Positions 51,959-61,047 of a DNA stretch of 64,000 bases are shown in pieces (position 1 is the first letter of the stretch; every line of letters starts with the position of its first letter). The notes beneath the pieces are model-generated. The model made no database searches, had not been told where the DNA came from, and worked only from the letters and a program-made list of their open reading frames with translations. This DNA comes from an uncultured Parabacteroides sp. (GTDB lineage: Bacteria; Bacteroidota; Bacteroidia; Bacteroidales; Tannerellaceae), in NCBI RefSeq assembly GCF_902493135.1, contig NZ_CABUOD010000002.1, positions 117,361 to 181,360 of the forward strand. The letters run 5' to 3'. The position numbers and the translations under genes were made by a program.

Positions 51959-53089
51959 TTAGAAGTTCCGCCTCAACCACAAAGAGAAAAAGCGATCGTA
52001 AACCATGTAAAAGTTTCCTTCTTTTGTTATGAAGTCCTTTTCCAACAGCCCTCTTAAAGCCGATTGAACCGAACTGCTTGACGGCAAGCTGTATTTATGG
52101 ATAAATTTTCCGGAAGTCAATGCCGTTGCTTTCCCTTCTTTACAAATGGCAATCATCAGCTCTTTCTGCTTTTCCGGCAATTGATAAAGCAACTCAGAAT
52201 AGGTAAAGGAATAAGAATCCAAAATGAAGTCCACTGCCTGTTCAATCATCTCGCCACCGCACACCTCTCCTTTCGGAGTCATTGCAAAAAGAATATTCAA
52301 TATCTTTTGCAGATACCAAGTGATTCCTTCAAAACGATTATACAAAGAGTCAAAGACTGTAATATCAATATTCTTTTGCGCCATCCTGAAAAGATGTTGT
52401 ACAAACTCCATGTATTTCTGTTTATCGATTGCCGATAAATGCAGGATAGATACACTCTGATAAAAAGGACGGGCAGGACTAATAAACATTTCACCCATCA
52501 AATGACGTTGTGAACCGGCAAATATAAAATGAGCCTTGTCGCAATGCTGGACATAAGTACGCAACAAAGCCTCCGTATTCTTTTCCGGATATTGTGCAAC
52601 CTGTTGAAACTCATCGATAGCAATAATACAAGGCTTATCAGATACAGCCAAATAATGAAAAATTTCATCCAAAGTCGTTTCCGGCGACTTGATATCGCCC
52701 AATTCCAAATTCCATTGCGGCATTCCCGACATATCCAATGAAAAACCGGCCTTTAAAGAGACCAAACTATTAACAAACAACTCCCAAGCCTTTTGTCCTT
52801 TCGGTTTTAAAGTCGCCAAAATCACTTTTCCCAACTGAAAAACGAACTCTCGGAGTGTCTTGGTCGCATAAATATCAATCAGGAAGGTATAATAATTCTC
52901 CTTTATTTCTTTCAAATGGAAACAATGCTGGATTAGCCCGGTTTTTCCCATACGGCGGGTAGAGATGATGGCTACATTGTTTTCATTGACCAGCCAACGA
53001 AGCAACTCTTCGGTCTCCCTCTCCCGATCACAGAAATATTCGGGAGCGATGTAACCACTTGTAACGAATGGATTATTTAACAATGTCAT
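51959..53089 (-). CDS. AAA family ATP-binding protein with C-terminal winged helix
   Basis: A 376-aa ATPase of the archaeal-type/ATPase_2 group. Walker A is STRRMGKTGLI near residue 43 and Walker B CIIAIDEFQQV near 157. A sensor-1-like FAGSQRHLM lies near 190 and an arginine-rich helix follows. The C-terminal part from about 290 (LLYQLPEKQKELMIAICKEGKA...LPSSSSVQSALRGLLEKDFITKEGNFYMVYDRFFSLWL) is a winged helix typical of the family. Such proteins are abundant in gut Bacteroidota and of unknown role. The gene lies between two composite hairpin repeats, so the block may have moved or been kept as a unit; that is inference. Confidence 0.85.
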   Translation of the reverse strand: MTLLNNPFVTSGYIAPEYFCDRERETEELLRWLVNENNVAIISTRRMGKTGLIQHCFHLKEIKENYYTFLIDIYATKTLREFVFQLGKVILATLKPKGQKAWELFVNSLVSLKAGFSLDMSGMPQWNLELGDIKSPETTLDEIFHYLAVSDKPCIIAIDEFQQVAQYPEKNTEALLRTYVQHCDKAHFIFAGSQRHLMGEMFISPARPFYQSVSILHLSAIDKQKYMEFVQHLFRMAQKNIDITVFDSLYNRFEGITWYLQKILNILFAMTPKGEVCGGEMIEQAVDFILDSYSFTYSELLYQLPEKQKELMIAICKEGKATALTSGKFIHKYSLPSSSSVQSALRGLLEKDFITKEGNFYMVYDRFFSLWLRRNF

Positions 53090-53182
53090 GTTGTTTTCTT
53101 TTTACGCAAAGATAATTATTATCTTATAATAATCATCATAACGTAATCAGATTCCGATTTGGAGTCCTACCCTAAAAAAAGC

Positions 53183-53326
53183 GGTGTGTCAAAACTCCTT
53201 TATCACGATCTTTAAGGCACGGATTTCACGGATTTACACGGATAAATTTATTATCTTTCCGTGTAATCCGCGTAATCCGTGCCTAAATTGTGTCTATTGT
53301 AAGCAGGATTTTCTTTTTGACACACC
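53183..53326. repeat. Composite hairpin repeat, copy 2
   Basis: Perfect 12-bp outer inverted repeats (53183-53194 with 53315-53326; GGTGTGTCAAAA type) enclose a second long inverted repeat of CACGGATT-type words (about 53212-53245 with 53251-53287). The layout and the outer word GTGTGTCA are shared with copy 1 at 51791-51958. Confidence 0.75.
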
Positions 53327-53370
53327 CTCCTTTTTAACGCAGAAAGGCAATAAGAGCCAGTGCGACCTTA

Positions 53371-54162
53371 TCAGGGTTGTTTACCGATATAAGCCAGAAT
53401 ACCGCCATCGACATACAGCACATGGCCGTTTACGAAGTCGGAAGCATCGGAGGCCAGGAACACGGCAGGCCCCATCAGATCTTCGGGAGTTCCCCAACGG
53501 GCAGCCGGAGTCTTGGCAACGATAAAGGCATCGAACGGATGACGGGAACCGTCAGCCTGTCTTTCACGCAAAGGAGCAGTCTGCGGGGTCGCGATATAAC
53601 CCGGACCGATACCGTTACACTGGATATTGTATTCGCCATATTCGGAAGCGATGTTGCGGGTCAGCATCTTCAATCCACCTTTAGCGGCAGCATAAGCCGA
53701 CACCGTTTCGCGACCGAGTTCGCTCATCATAGAGCAGATATTGATAATCTTTCCGTGTCCTTTCTTGATCATGGAAGGGATAACTGCTTTGGATACGATA
53801 AACGGACCGTTCAGGTCGATATCGATCACCTGGCGGAATTCGGCAGCCGTCATTTCCACCATCGGGATACGTTTGATGATACCGGCATTGTTCACCAGAA
53901 TATCGATTACGCCTACCTCCTTTTCGACTTGTGCAACGAAAGCATTCACCTGCTCTTCATTCGTCACATCGCAAACATAACCGTGAGCGTCGATACCTTC
54001 GGCTTCATAAGCAGCAATACCCTTATCTACTAACTCCTGTTTGATATCGTTAAATACGATAGTAGCACCGGCCTTGGCGAACGCAGTCGCAATCGCAAAC
54101 CCGATACCGTAAGAAGCACCTGTTACAAGTGCAACCTTACCTTCCAATGAAAAATTTACCAT
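53371..54162 (-). CDS. kduD: SDR family oxidoreductase, KduD-type 2-deoxy-D-gluconate 3-dehydrogenase / gluconate 5-dehydrogenase
   Basis: A 263-aa short-chain dehydrogenase. The NAD-binding motif TGASYGIGFAIA is at residues 14-25, NNAGII near 91, the catalytic Ser near 143, and YAAAK (Tyr and Lys) near 156-160; the C-terminal end is FVNGHVLYVDGG. Together with KduI 29 bases upstream it should convert the 5-keto-4-deoxyuronate produced from unsaturated uronic acids to 2-keto-3-deoxygluconate. Sequence alone would also allow gluconate 5-dehydrogenase; the kduI neighbour favours the KduD role. Confidence 0.87.
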   Translation of the reverse strand: MVNFSLEGKVALVTGASYGIGFAIATAFAKAGATIVFNDIKQELVDKGIAAYEAEGIDAHGYVCDVTNEEQVNAFVAQVEKEVGVIDILVNNAGIIKRIPMVEMTAAEFRQVIDIDLNGPFIVSKAVIPSMIKKGHGKIINICSMMSELGRETVSAYAAAKGGLKMLTRNIASEYGEYNIQCNGIGPGYIATPQTAPLRERQADGSRHPFDAFIVAKTPAARWGTPEDLMGPAVFLASDASDFVNGHVLYVDGGILAYIGKQP

Positions 54163-54191
54163 AATAATAATATATTAATGTCCGAAACTCA

Positions 54192-55034
54192 TTACTTCAA
54201 GTCAGAGATCAAAGAGAAATCCTGATCTCCATAATCCAGGTTTTCACCCCCCATCCCCCAAATGAATGTATAGTTGTGGGTAGCAGCAGCGCTATGGATA
54301 GACCATTCGGGAGACAAAACAGCCTGGTCGCCTTTCATCCAGATATGACGGGTTTCATCCACTTCGCCCATGAAATGACAGATAGCCTGGTCTTCAGGGA
54401 TATCGAAATAGAAATAGGCTTCCATACGACGGCTATGCACGTGCGCCGGCATCGTGTTCCAGACACTGCCCGGTTTCAGTTCCGTCATACCCATCTGCAA
54501 CTGGCAGGTAGGAAGAACCTGATTGACGATCATCTTGTTGATGTTACGGTCGTTGGACATTTCCAAAGAGCCCATAGCGGCAACCACAGCGTCAGCCTTC
54601 GTTACTTTTTTATCCGGATAGTTGCGATGTGCAGTCGTAGAGTTAAAATAGAATTTAGCCGGATTCTTGGCATCCTTGCTTTCAAATGTCACTTCACGGT
54701 CACCGGAACCCAGATAAAGAGCCTCCTTAAAATCGAGTTCGAAGACAGCATCCCCCGCTTTTACGACACCCGGTCCGCCCACATTGAAGATTCCCATTTC
54801 GCGACGAGTCAGGAAGAAAGGAGCTTTCAACGGATCGATTGCTTCCAGAACCAGCACCTCGCCAGCCGGCATGGCGCCACCGACGATCATACGGTCGTAC
54901 ATCGAATAGACCATATTCACCTCGTTAGGAGCAAACACCTTTTCAATCAGAAAATCACGACGGATACGTTTCGTATCATATTGCTTTGCATCTTCCGGAT
55001 GCGCAGCATAACGCAATTCATAATTTGTTTTCAT
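54192..55034 (-). CDS. kduI: 5-dehydro-4-deoxy-D-glucuronate isomerase KduI
   Basis: Isomerises the linear form of the unsaturated uronate (5-keto-4-deoxyuronate) to 2,5-diketo-3-deoxygluconate. It is a 280-aa cupin. The zinc-binding cluster is visible as MPAHVHSRRMEAYFYFD near 196-212 and SPEWSIHSAAATHNYTFIWGMGGEN near 240-264. The N-terminus NYELRYAAHPEDAKQYDT is conserved in KduI. It is in an operon with kduD, DUF2264 and the GH88 gene. Confidence 0.95.
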   Translation of the reverse strand: MKTNYELRYAAHPEDAKQYDTKRIRRDFLIEKVFAPNEVNMVYSMYDRMIVGGAMPAGEVLVLEAIDPLKAPFFLTRREMGIFNVGGPGVVKAGDAVFELDFKEALYLGSGDREVTFESKDAKNPAKFYFNSTTAHRNYPDKKVTKADAVVAAMGSLEMSNDRNINKMIVNQVLPTCQLQMGMTELKPGSVWNTMPAHVHSRRMEAYFYFDIPEDQAICHFMGEVDETRHIWMKGDQAVLSPEWSIHSAAATHNYTFIWGMGGENLDYGDQDFSLISDLK

Positions 55035-55081
55035 CTTCTTATAACTGTATTATTTTTTAATTCTTAATTTTTAATTCTTAA

Positions 55082-56299
55082 TCACTTAATCGCATGGTCC
55101 GCCCGCACCTTCTCTCCGTTCCAGGCTTTCACATTCGTCCACTCCGTATAAGGAGCAGACCAGAACTCATCCGTTTCCGGCAGTCCTAAAGGCACTAAAC
55201 CAAAAGTACAAAGATAGACGCTCCCCGTATTGATATAAGACTCGGAGATTTCGATTTGTTCACCTGTAAAGCCTACACGCAACCAACCGTTCTTGTCGAA
55301 ATTTGCCGGAGACTTCAACTGGCGACGAATGACGGAAGTCAAAGCGCAACGCACCTGCGCCGGTTTCACCCGTTCGGGCAAAATATGCATCAAAGCCGCT
55401 TGTCCTAACGCATGGAAAGCACCGAAGCGGTAACAGATGGAACGGCCGACAACCGGAAAAGAACCTTCGGGAGAAATAAAACGTTCCAGTATCTCGGCAT
55501 AACGAGCATGACGTTTCAACTGTGTATCCAAGAAATCAGCTCCCTCGATATTATGTTTCTTCATCACGACCAGCACGTCCGTCAGCATCGGATGGATCAC
55601 GAAACTATTATAATAATCCATGTGAAAATCAACCCCATCACCATACATAGCATCCCCTTTATACCATTCGTCACGGAATTTTTTCACACCATACAGCATC
55701 CGTTCCATGTCGCATTCTCCGGTAAACTCCAACAAAGCAGCTTCGACAGTCGAAGCGAAAAGCAACCAATTGCTTTCAAAAGGCTTGATGTTACGGCTCC
55801 GCTTCAATTCGGTCACCATCCATTCTTTTGCCTGCGGATCAAGATTTCCCCAAAGCTGTTTCGGGGCACGCAATAATCCCTGAGCCAAAAAAGCAGCATC
55901 CACCAAAGGTTGCGACGGTTCACCGAAAACCAGATAGTCGGGAGCCTCTGGATTAACGGCATTCTTCAAGCCTCTTACCGTCAGATCGATATATTTTTCA
56001 CGGAGCTTGCCTTCCAGCGTGTTGTCCGGTCCCAGTTCCAGCCAGGGAGCGATACCGCAGACCAGACGGCCCACCGCCTCCAAATGCGAGAAGCGATGAC
56101 GGTTGCCCAACGATTCGTAAGGCATATTCTTCTTCAACGTATTATTGCTCAGATTGACAAGTACGGGATCAGCAATGCGTGTCAGGTTTTCCACCCAGAA
56201 CGCACGATCTTCTTTGCCGGTTGTTTGCCGGGCGTTGCCCGTAAAAGGCAGACAGATCGTACATAGAATTAGTACGGCGATTTTCAATGAATTTCTCAT
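55082..56299 (-). CDS. DUF2264 family secreted protein
   Basis: A 405-aa exported protein with signal peptide (LKIAVLILCTICLPFTGNA). The DUF2264 pattern includes RAFWVENLTRIADPVLVNLSNNTLKKNMP near 32-60, SHLEAVGRLVCGIAPWLELG near 71-90, and YGDGVDFHMDYYNSFVIHPML near 215. The fold is probably an (alpha/alpha)6 barrel. Proteins of this family occur in pectin, glycosaminoglycan and ulvan-type loci and are thought to be hydrolases or lyases acting on uronates; the reaction is not established. It lies 11 bases after the GH88 gene. Confidence 0.87.
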   Translation of the reverse strand: MRNSLKIAVLILCTICLPFTGNARQTTGKEDRAFWVENLTRIADPVLVNLSNNTLKKNMPYESLGNRHRFSHLEAVGRLVCGIAPWLELGPDNTLEGKLREKYIDLTVRGLKNAVNPEAPDYLVFGEPSQPLVDAAFLAQGLLRAPKQLWGNLDPQAKEWMVTELKRSRNIKPFESNWLLFASTVEAALLEFTGECDMERMLYGVKKFRDEWYKGDAMYGDGVDFHMDYYNSFVIHPMLTDVLVVMKKHNIEGADFLDTQLKRHARYAEILERFISPEGSFPVVGRSICYRFGAFHALGQAALMHILPERVKPAQVRCALTSVIRRQLKSPANFDKNGWLRVGFTGEQIEISESYINTGSVYLCTFGLVPLGLPETDEFWSAPYTEWTNVKAWNGEKVRADHAIK

Positions 56300-56310
56300 G
56301 GTTTATATAT

Positions 56311-57507
56311 TCAAATTAATTTCTTCAGTCTCATCAATGCTTCTACATAATAGTAATCGGCATAGCTAAGCGGCACGTCCACCTCGCTGTTTCCAGGCAG
56401 ATGGCCGGTCGAATGCTTGAGCACAAAGTTACAGTTTGTTCCCTTTTCCGCCAAATATTCAGGGGATGATAAAGAACGCACCTGCTGTTCGGCAAAGTCC
56501 AGATAGCTTTCTGCCTCGTCCGATTTATCCAACCGGCTCAATTCGATCAAGGCTGAAGCCATGATAGCGGCAGCAGAGGCGTCGCGCGGCGCATTCGGGA
56601 TATTGGGAGTGTCGAAATCCCAATACGGGACTTTATCGGCAGGCATATTCGGATGGTTCATCAGGAAACGGGCAATATGCTTGGCCTGTGCCAGATATTC
56701 GGGACTGCCGGTTTCACGCGCCATCATCGTATAGCCATAGATCGCCCACGCCTGTCCGCGTGCCCAGGCCGATTCGTCGGCATAGCCTTGATGCGTCATT
56801 TTGATATGGGGTTTTCCGGTGATCGTATCATACGAAACGACATGATAACAACTATAATCATCACGGAAATGATTTTCCATCGTCGTATTGGCATGCGTAA
56901 CCGCGATATCGTGGAAATGGTTATCGCCGGTAGTCTTGCTGGCCCACGTCAGCAATTCGAGATTCATCATATTATCGATGATAACCGGATATTGCCATTT
57001 GCCGTTATTGGTAAAGTCCCATGAGCGGATCGCCTTGATCATCGGGTTGAAGCGGGTACTGAGCGAGCCGGCGCCTGTCACCAGCACATCCTTGTAACCG
57101 GGATTTTGTGTCAGGCGGTAACCGTTGCCATAGCTGCAATAAAGCATGAAGCCTACATCGTGATTATCCGTCACATGCTGCACTTTTTCCAAGCGTCCGG
57201 TAAAAAGTTCGGCATACTTCTTCAATTCGGGAGTAGGATTGCTTTCATACAGGTACCAGAGTTCACCGGGGAAGAAACCGCTGCACCACCAATAGCAGTC
57301 GCTCGTTTCCAGTCTGCCGTCCTTGATGCTCTTAGGCAGCCGTCCTTCCTGCTGTTCCAGCTCTTTGGCCATAAGCAACGCCTGTTCGGTCGAGGCTTTC
57401 AAACCGCGGTCAATCACTTTCGCAAGAGGTTCTTCCTGCGGCGCATTACTACAAGACGACAACAACAGTGTGGTCGCTAACACAGATAAACTTAAAAGTT
57501 TGTTCAT
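56311..57507 (-). CDS. GH88 family unsaturated glucuronyl/galacturonyl hydrolase, lipoprotein
   Basis: Hydrolyses the unsaturated uronic acid from oligosaccharides made by polysaccharide lyases. Signal with lipobox LLSSC (Cys19) gives a 398-aa lipoprotein. The catalytic-site aspartates of the (alpha/alpha)6 barrel are in VTDNHDVGF (114-117) and VIIDNMMNLELL (Asp178). WWCSGFFPGELWYLYE near 73-88, AWARGQAWAIYGY and the substrate-loop region are typical. A perfect minus-strand -7 box TATATTTG at 57534-57541 starts the four-gene transcript GH88-DUF2264-kduI-kduD. No lyase or SusCD pair lies next to it in the window. Confidence 0.92.
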   Translation of the reverse strand: MNKLLSLSVLATTLLLSSCSNAPQEEPLAKVIDRGLKASTEQALLMAKELEQQEGRLPKSIKDGRLETSDCYWWCSGFFPGELWYLYESNPTPELKKYAELFTGRLEKVQHVTDNHDVGFMLYCSYGNGYRLTQNPGYKDVLVTGAGSLSTRFNPMIKAIRSWDFTNNGKWQYPVIIDNMMNLELLTWASKTTGDNHFHDIAVTHANTTMENHFRDDYSCYHVVSYDTITGKPHIKMTHQGYADESAWARGQAWAIYGYTMMARETGSPEYLAQAKHIARFLMNHPNMPADKVPYWDFDTPNIPNAPRDASAAAIMASALIELSRLDKSDEAESYLDFAEQQVRSLSSPEYLAEKGTNCNFVLKHSTGHLPGNSEVDVPLSYADYYYVEALMRLKKLI

Positions 57508-57599
57508 AATTGAATAATTAGAAAGATTTTGGACAAATATAGGGATAAGTTTACAAATTTCTGCGAATTACGATAGAAAACCGATCGGTATACATAACG

Positions 57600-57633
57600 A
57601 AGCCCCGAAAATGTCTTTTCATCTCCGGGGCTT
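57600..57633 (-). terminator. Terminator after surface-protein gene B
   Basis: Perfect 8-bp GC-rich stem (57600-57607 with 57626-57633), about 210 bases after the B stop. It has the same design as the hairpin after gene A. Confidence 0.6.
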
Positions 57634-57654
57634 GTTTTAGATGTATGCTTTCTC

Positions 57655-57815
57655 CCTTCACAGGGATACCGGCAACATTGAACTTTTAAATTCAATATAC
57701 TTTAGTATTATTAATATTAAATCCGACCGCTTGTTCACCTGTCACAGGGTAATTGCCGTTGTTTGTAGAGATGCACGGCTGTGCATCTCTATGCGTCGGC
57801 ACGCGGTCAAACATT
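57655..57815 (-). repeat. 3' untranslated element of gene B shared with paralog A; contains a 10-bp palindrome
   Basis: Shares the words of the A element (18 of 20 matches at 57730-57749). It also contains a perfect inverted repeat, AGAGATGCAC and GTGCATCTCT (57767-57776 with 57781-57790), that A lacks. Confidence 0.6.
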
Positions 57816-57840
57816 TTAGAATTATCTTTTATACCTTTAG

Positions 57841-60800
57841 TTATTTCACGATAGCCTTTACAGCGTCTTCACCTTCGACAGCTACAACAACCACACCCTG
57901 CGGAGCTGCGATCACAGCATTGTCAGAAGTAAGAACGGTATTAGCAACTACCTGACCTAAGATGTTAGAGATAACCACCTTCTTACCGGCAGCACCAGCG
58001 ATCTGAACACCACCTTCAGCAGCGATAACGGTTACTTCAGATACGGCTACGTCTTCGTTAGAAGTCGGTGTATCTTGAGTTTCCAGAGTAAATGCCAAAC
58101 CATTTGTATAACCATCAACCAAAGTAATGACAGTATTAACCTGTTTTACATATTTGCCAGTTGCAACATTCTGTATCTTATATTCACCAGTTGCCGGAGT
58201 AGTCTGGAATGCAAATGCTGCACGATTATCCTCATTTGCTATAACCATTGTATCTTCTTCAGCATATGGAGCAACAACCAATGTATCAGCAGTTTCAAAC
58301 GGCTGCTTAGCTTTAGCAAATACCAAGGCATCAGACATTGTGCCATCATCTTTCAGATCATTCATCATATAATAGCGAACACCGTCTTCTTTTTCTTCAG
58401 CAGTCAATTCACCTATTGTAGACTGAGTTGTCGAAATGTAATACATCGGTTCGTCTGCGTTGTGAGTGCAAGCCGAGTCAACAAACAATACGAAATTTTC
58501 AGCGGCATAGGCCGGATCAGATTTCAACATAGATTCACCAGCACCACGCAGAACCGCATCACCAGACTTATTGACAGTTACGGCCAAAGATGTATTGTTT
58601 ACAGACTGGATTCTATAGTGTCCCATATCTACTGTTGCATATTTCGGAGCTTCAGGAACATCTAACACAAAGTAACCAGTAGGCTGATCGTCAACTGAAG
58701 AACCAACCAATAAATTGTTGGAGCCAATAACATTCAACTGAGTACCCTTATTCCACAAGCTGTCAGCCTTATATCCATCAGCCAAAGATTGGCCACTGAC
58801 AATCTTCATTGCAGTATCAACCGGTAATATCTGATAAGAACCTTCACAAGTCTGACGGAAAATAACTGCTACAGGAATACTGTCTGCAGCATTAGCTGTT
58901 GCATCTCCACGTTTTTCAATCGTAGATAAAGCAAATGCTTTGTTCTTTTCATCATAAACCAAATAAGTATTTTCATCATCTTTGTAGTTGTTTACCTTCA
59001 ACTTATATGCCTGACGGCTCAAGCCTTCTGATGCATTATATTTCACATCGCTTGTAGCTGCTTCCAATTTAAATTCAACAGCATCCTCTACATCAGCTAT
59101 CTGATTCACATGCAACAATGTATCTTTTGCAGCCCCTTTGACTACATACAGATTTTCAACACCACCAAAAGCAGTGAAACGTAAACGAACTGCCAAATTA
59201 TTCAGGTCTGTAGAAGTAAAATGCTTATAACCTAAAGCAGCATCATCTTCATCTACATTTTCAATAGGAGTAATCACATAAGTCTTGTCACCATAGATAT
59301 ATTCATTTTCTTTGTCTGTAGCATATAAAGTCTTAATTCCACCCATATATTCTTTAAATCTTACACCATTTTCACGGTTAATCATTGAATATACGCCATT
59401 AGCTCCAGAAATTCTCCACTGAGTGGCAGGAACATCCTTACAAGCAGCAGTGCCTAATGAATCATATTTTGCATCCGGGTTAGGATAAACGCCATCTTTC
59501 GCATAAACAAGACCTGCCTGATAGTAACGACCACCTTTATCTTTAATAGAATAGATACCTTCGGCCAAATCAGCTTTAATACCTGCTCCTAAATAAATAT
59601 ATGGTAACTGGAAGTTTTGTTTGTTAGCTTCAAAAATAACAGCTGAATCCAATGCTGTGAACAAAGGAGTATTACCTGTACCAATAGAATAGTTTGCCAA
59701 ATAAGCAGCATTCTTCGGAGCATTAGCAGCAGCTGTTCCAGGATTTGAGAAACTGTTCCCGCTTGTACCAATAGTAGGCAATGAATCTACTTTAATAATT
59801 AAAGAGTCAGAACCGACCTTTCCTATATTTTTATAAACAAAGAAACGATAGTTAGCCGGCATTCTTCCTGCTGCAACAGAATCCACAGTCCAATTAGTAG
59901 CTTGGATAGCAACAAGATCTGAAGAAATTGTATCCAAAGCAAACATCAAACCTTTCGGATTGATAGAATCTCTATTTGCTGTACCCGGAGCAAATACGGT
60001 ATCGATAGCCAAGAATACATTGTTATTTTTCAAATATTTGCCATCTGCTCCTTTTATTGCACGATCTCTCTTTTCACCCTTAGCCTGCATGTAAACACCA
60101 GGATAATTAGTTGCTGGAGAAGCACAATCGAAAGCGACAAACTCATCAATCAACGGCTTTTCAGACTTATCCGTATAAGTTCCCGAAACATTCAGTTTGA
60201 AAGAACCATTCAGTTCTTCATTCAACATTTCTGCCGTCATATAAATTTCAGCAGGATTGAATGGACGTGCTCCCTTATCAACCATATTGTCTGTTGTTCC
60301 CTTAATAAAACGAACAGGAGTTTCAGCACCTGTAACAGCCTTTACTTCCAAAACAAATGGATTATTCTGAGCATCATAAGCAACCAAAGCAGAATCCGAG
60401 CCACTATAGCCCCATGTAAATTCAGTAACTGCACCATCCGTAGAAGGATCAACTAACACCGCATCAAATTTACCTGCATTTATATTAGCAGTGTTTTCTT
60501 TGTCTTTAGTGTTATACTTTACAGCCAATGTTTTTCCCGTATACTTGTTCTTAAAAGTATAAGCAGCTGGGAAAGGTACTTGAGATTTAATTGCAACCGG
60601 CTCCCACAAAGCAGAGTCAGTAGAAGCAGCCAACAAAGCGCCAGTTTCGAGCTTTTTTGTAATTAGCTGGAATGCACCATCCGAGTTCTTCTTAATGGTC
60701 AGAAAATAATTGTCAGTACCATCTGAAGCACCAATGTGGTAATAATTACCAGTCGCTACAGTCTTTGCAACTTCAGCACCCTTAGGAGCGTCCCAAGTTT

Positions 60801-60864
60801 CAGCATTTGCGAAACCAGACACGACCAAAGCCGCTGCTACAAGAGTAGAAAACTTTTTGTTCAT
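57841..60864 (-). CDS. Large secreted surface protein B with DUF6383-like C-terminus
   Basis: A 1007-aa paralog of A and C. The signal peptide is MNKKFSTLVAAALVVSGFANA. The N-terminal region repeats units of the type YYHIG...LWEPV...KNKYTGKTLAV that resemble beta-trefoil-like repeats, and the middle is rich in Asp, Thr and Ala. The C-terminus from VSEVTVIAAEGGVQIAGAAG to the end matches that of A very closely and is the likely surface-attachment or secretion signal. A candidate minus-strand -7 box TACGTTTG at 60988-60995 gives a leader of about 115 bases. Unlike A, no inverted repeats bound this promoter, so B may be locked ON. Confidence 0.82.
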   Translation of the reverse strand: MNKKFSTLVAAALVVSGFANAETWDAPKGAEVAKTVATGNYYHIGASDGTDNYFLTIKKNSDGAFQLITKKLETGALLAASTDSALWEPVAIKSQVPFPAAYTFKNKYTGKTLAVKYNTKDKENTANINAGKFDAVLVDPSTDGAVTEFTWGYSGSDSALVAYDAQNNPFVLEVKAVTGAETPVRFIKGTTDNMVDKGARPFNPAEIYMTAEMLNEELNGSFKLNVSGTYTDKSEKPLIDEFVAFDCASPATNYPGVYMQAKGEKRDRAIKGADGKYLKNNNVFLAIDTVFAPGTANRDSINPKGLMFALDTISSDLVAIQATNWTVDSVAAGRMPANYRFFVYKNIGKVGSDSLIIKVDSLPTIGTSGNSFSNPGTAAANAPKNAAYLANYSIGTGNTPLFTALDSAVIFEANKQNFQLPYIYLGAGIKADLAEGIYSIKDKGGRYYQAGLVYAKDGVYPNPDAKYDSLGTAACKDVPATQWRISGANGVYSMINRENGVRFKEYMGGIKTLYATDKENEYIYGDKTYVITPIENVDEDDAALGYKHFTSTDLNNLAVRLRFTAFGGVENLYVVKGAAKDTLLHVNQIADVEDAVEFKLEAATSDVKYNASEGLSRQAYKLKVNNYKDDENTYLVYDEKNKAFALSTIEKRGDATANAADSIPVAVIFRQTCEGSYQILPVDTAMKIVSGQSLADGYKADSLWNKGTQLNVIGSNNLLVGSSVDDQPTGYFVLDVPEAPKYATVDMGHYRIQSVNNTSLAVTVNKSGDAVLRGAGESMLKSDPAYAAENFVLFVDSACTHNADEPMYYISTTQSTIGELTAEEKEDGVRYYMMNDLKDDGTMSDALVFAKAKQPFETADTLVVAPYAEEDTMVIANEDNRAAFAFQTTPATGEYKIQNVATGKYVKQVNTVITLVDGYTNGLAFTLETQDTPTSNEDVAVSEVTVIAAEGGVQIAGAAGKKVVISNILGQVVANTVLTSDNAVIAAPQGVVVVAVEGEDAVKAIVK

Positions 60865-61047
60865 AATTTAATAATTTAATTAGTAATAAAACCTATTTGT
60901 TATATAATGTATACAACCTTACGAATGTTAACGCGTGTATTTTGATAGCAAAAACGTACGTATTCGATTTCAAAAGACAAAAGTTAACAAACGTACGATA
61001 GAACTGAACTTTTTATAAACATTAGTATTAATATTAAATTTAGAATT
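60865..61047. promoter_or_regulatory. Divergent regulatory region of surface-protein genes B and C
   Basis: Carries two ACGTACG-centred sites (60955-60962 and 60991-60997) related to the inverted repeats near gene A. GTATTTTGA precedes the first, as in A. A minus-strand -7 box (60988-60995) serves B. No plus-strand TAnnTTTG is visible for C. The C leader shares the TATTAATATTAA words of A. Confidence 0.55.

Larger units (their letters stand above)
57508..57840. other. Intergenic region between GH88 and surface-protein gene B
   Basis: The 333-base gap holds the GH88 promoter (-7 box 57534-57541), the hairpin at 57600-57633, the 3' element shared with gene A, and a short perfect palindrome (57767-57790). 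No gene is seen. Confidence 0.7.

Noticed and set aside
60955..60997. Functional invertible promoter between B and C
   Set aside because: The two ACGTACG sites are too close and not good inverted repeats; no promoter lies between them.
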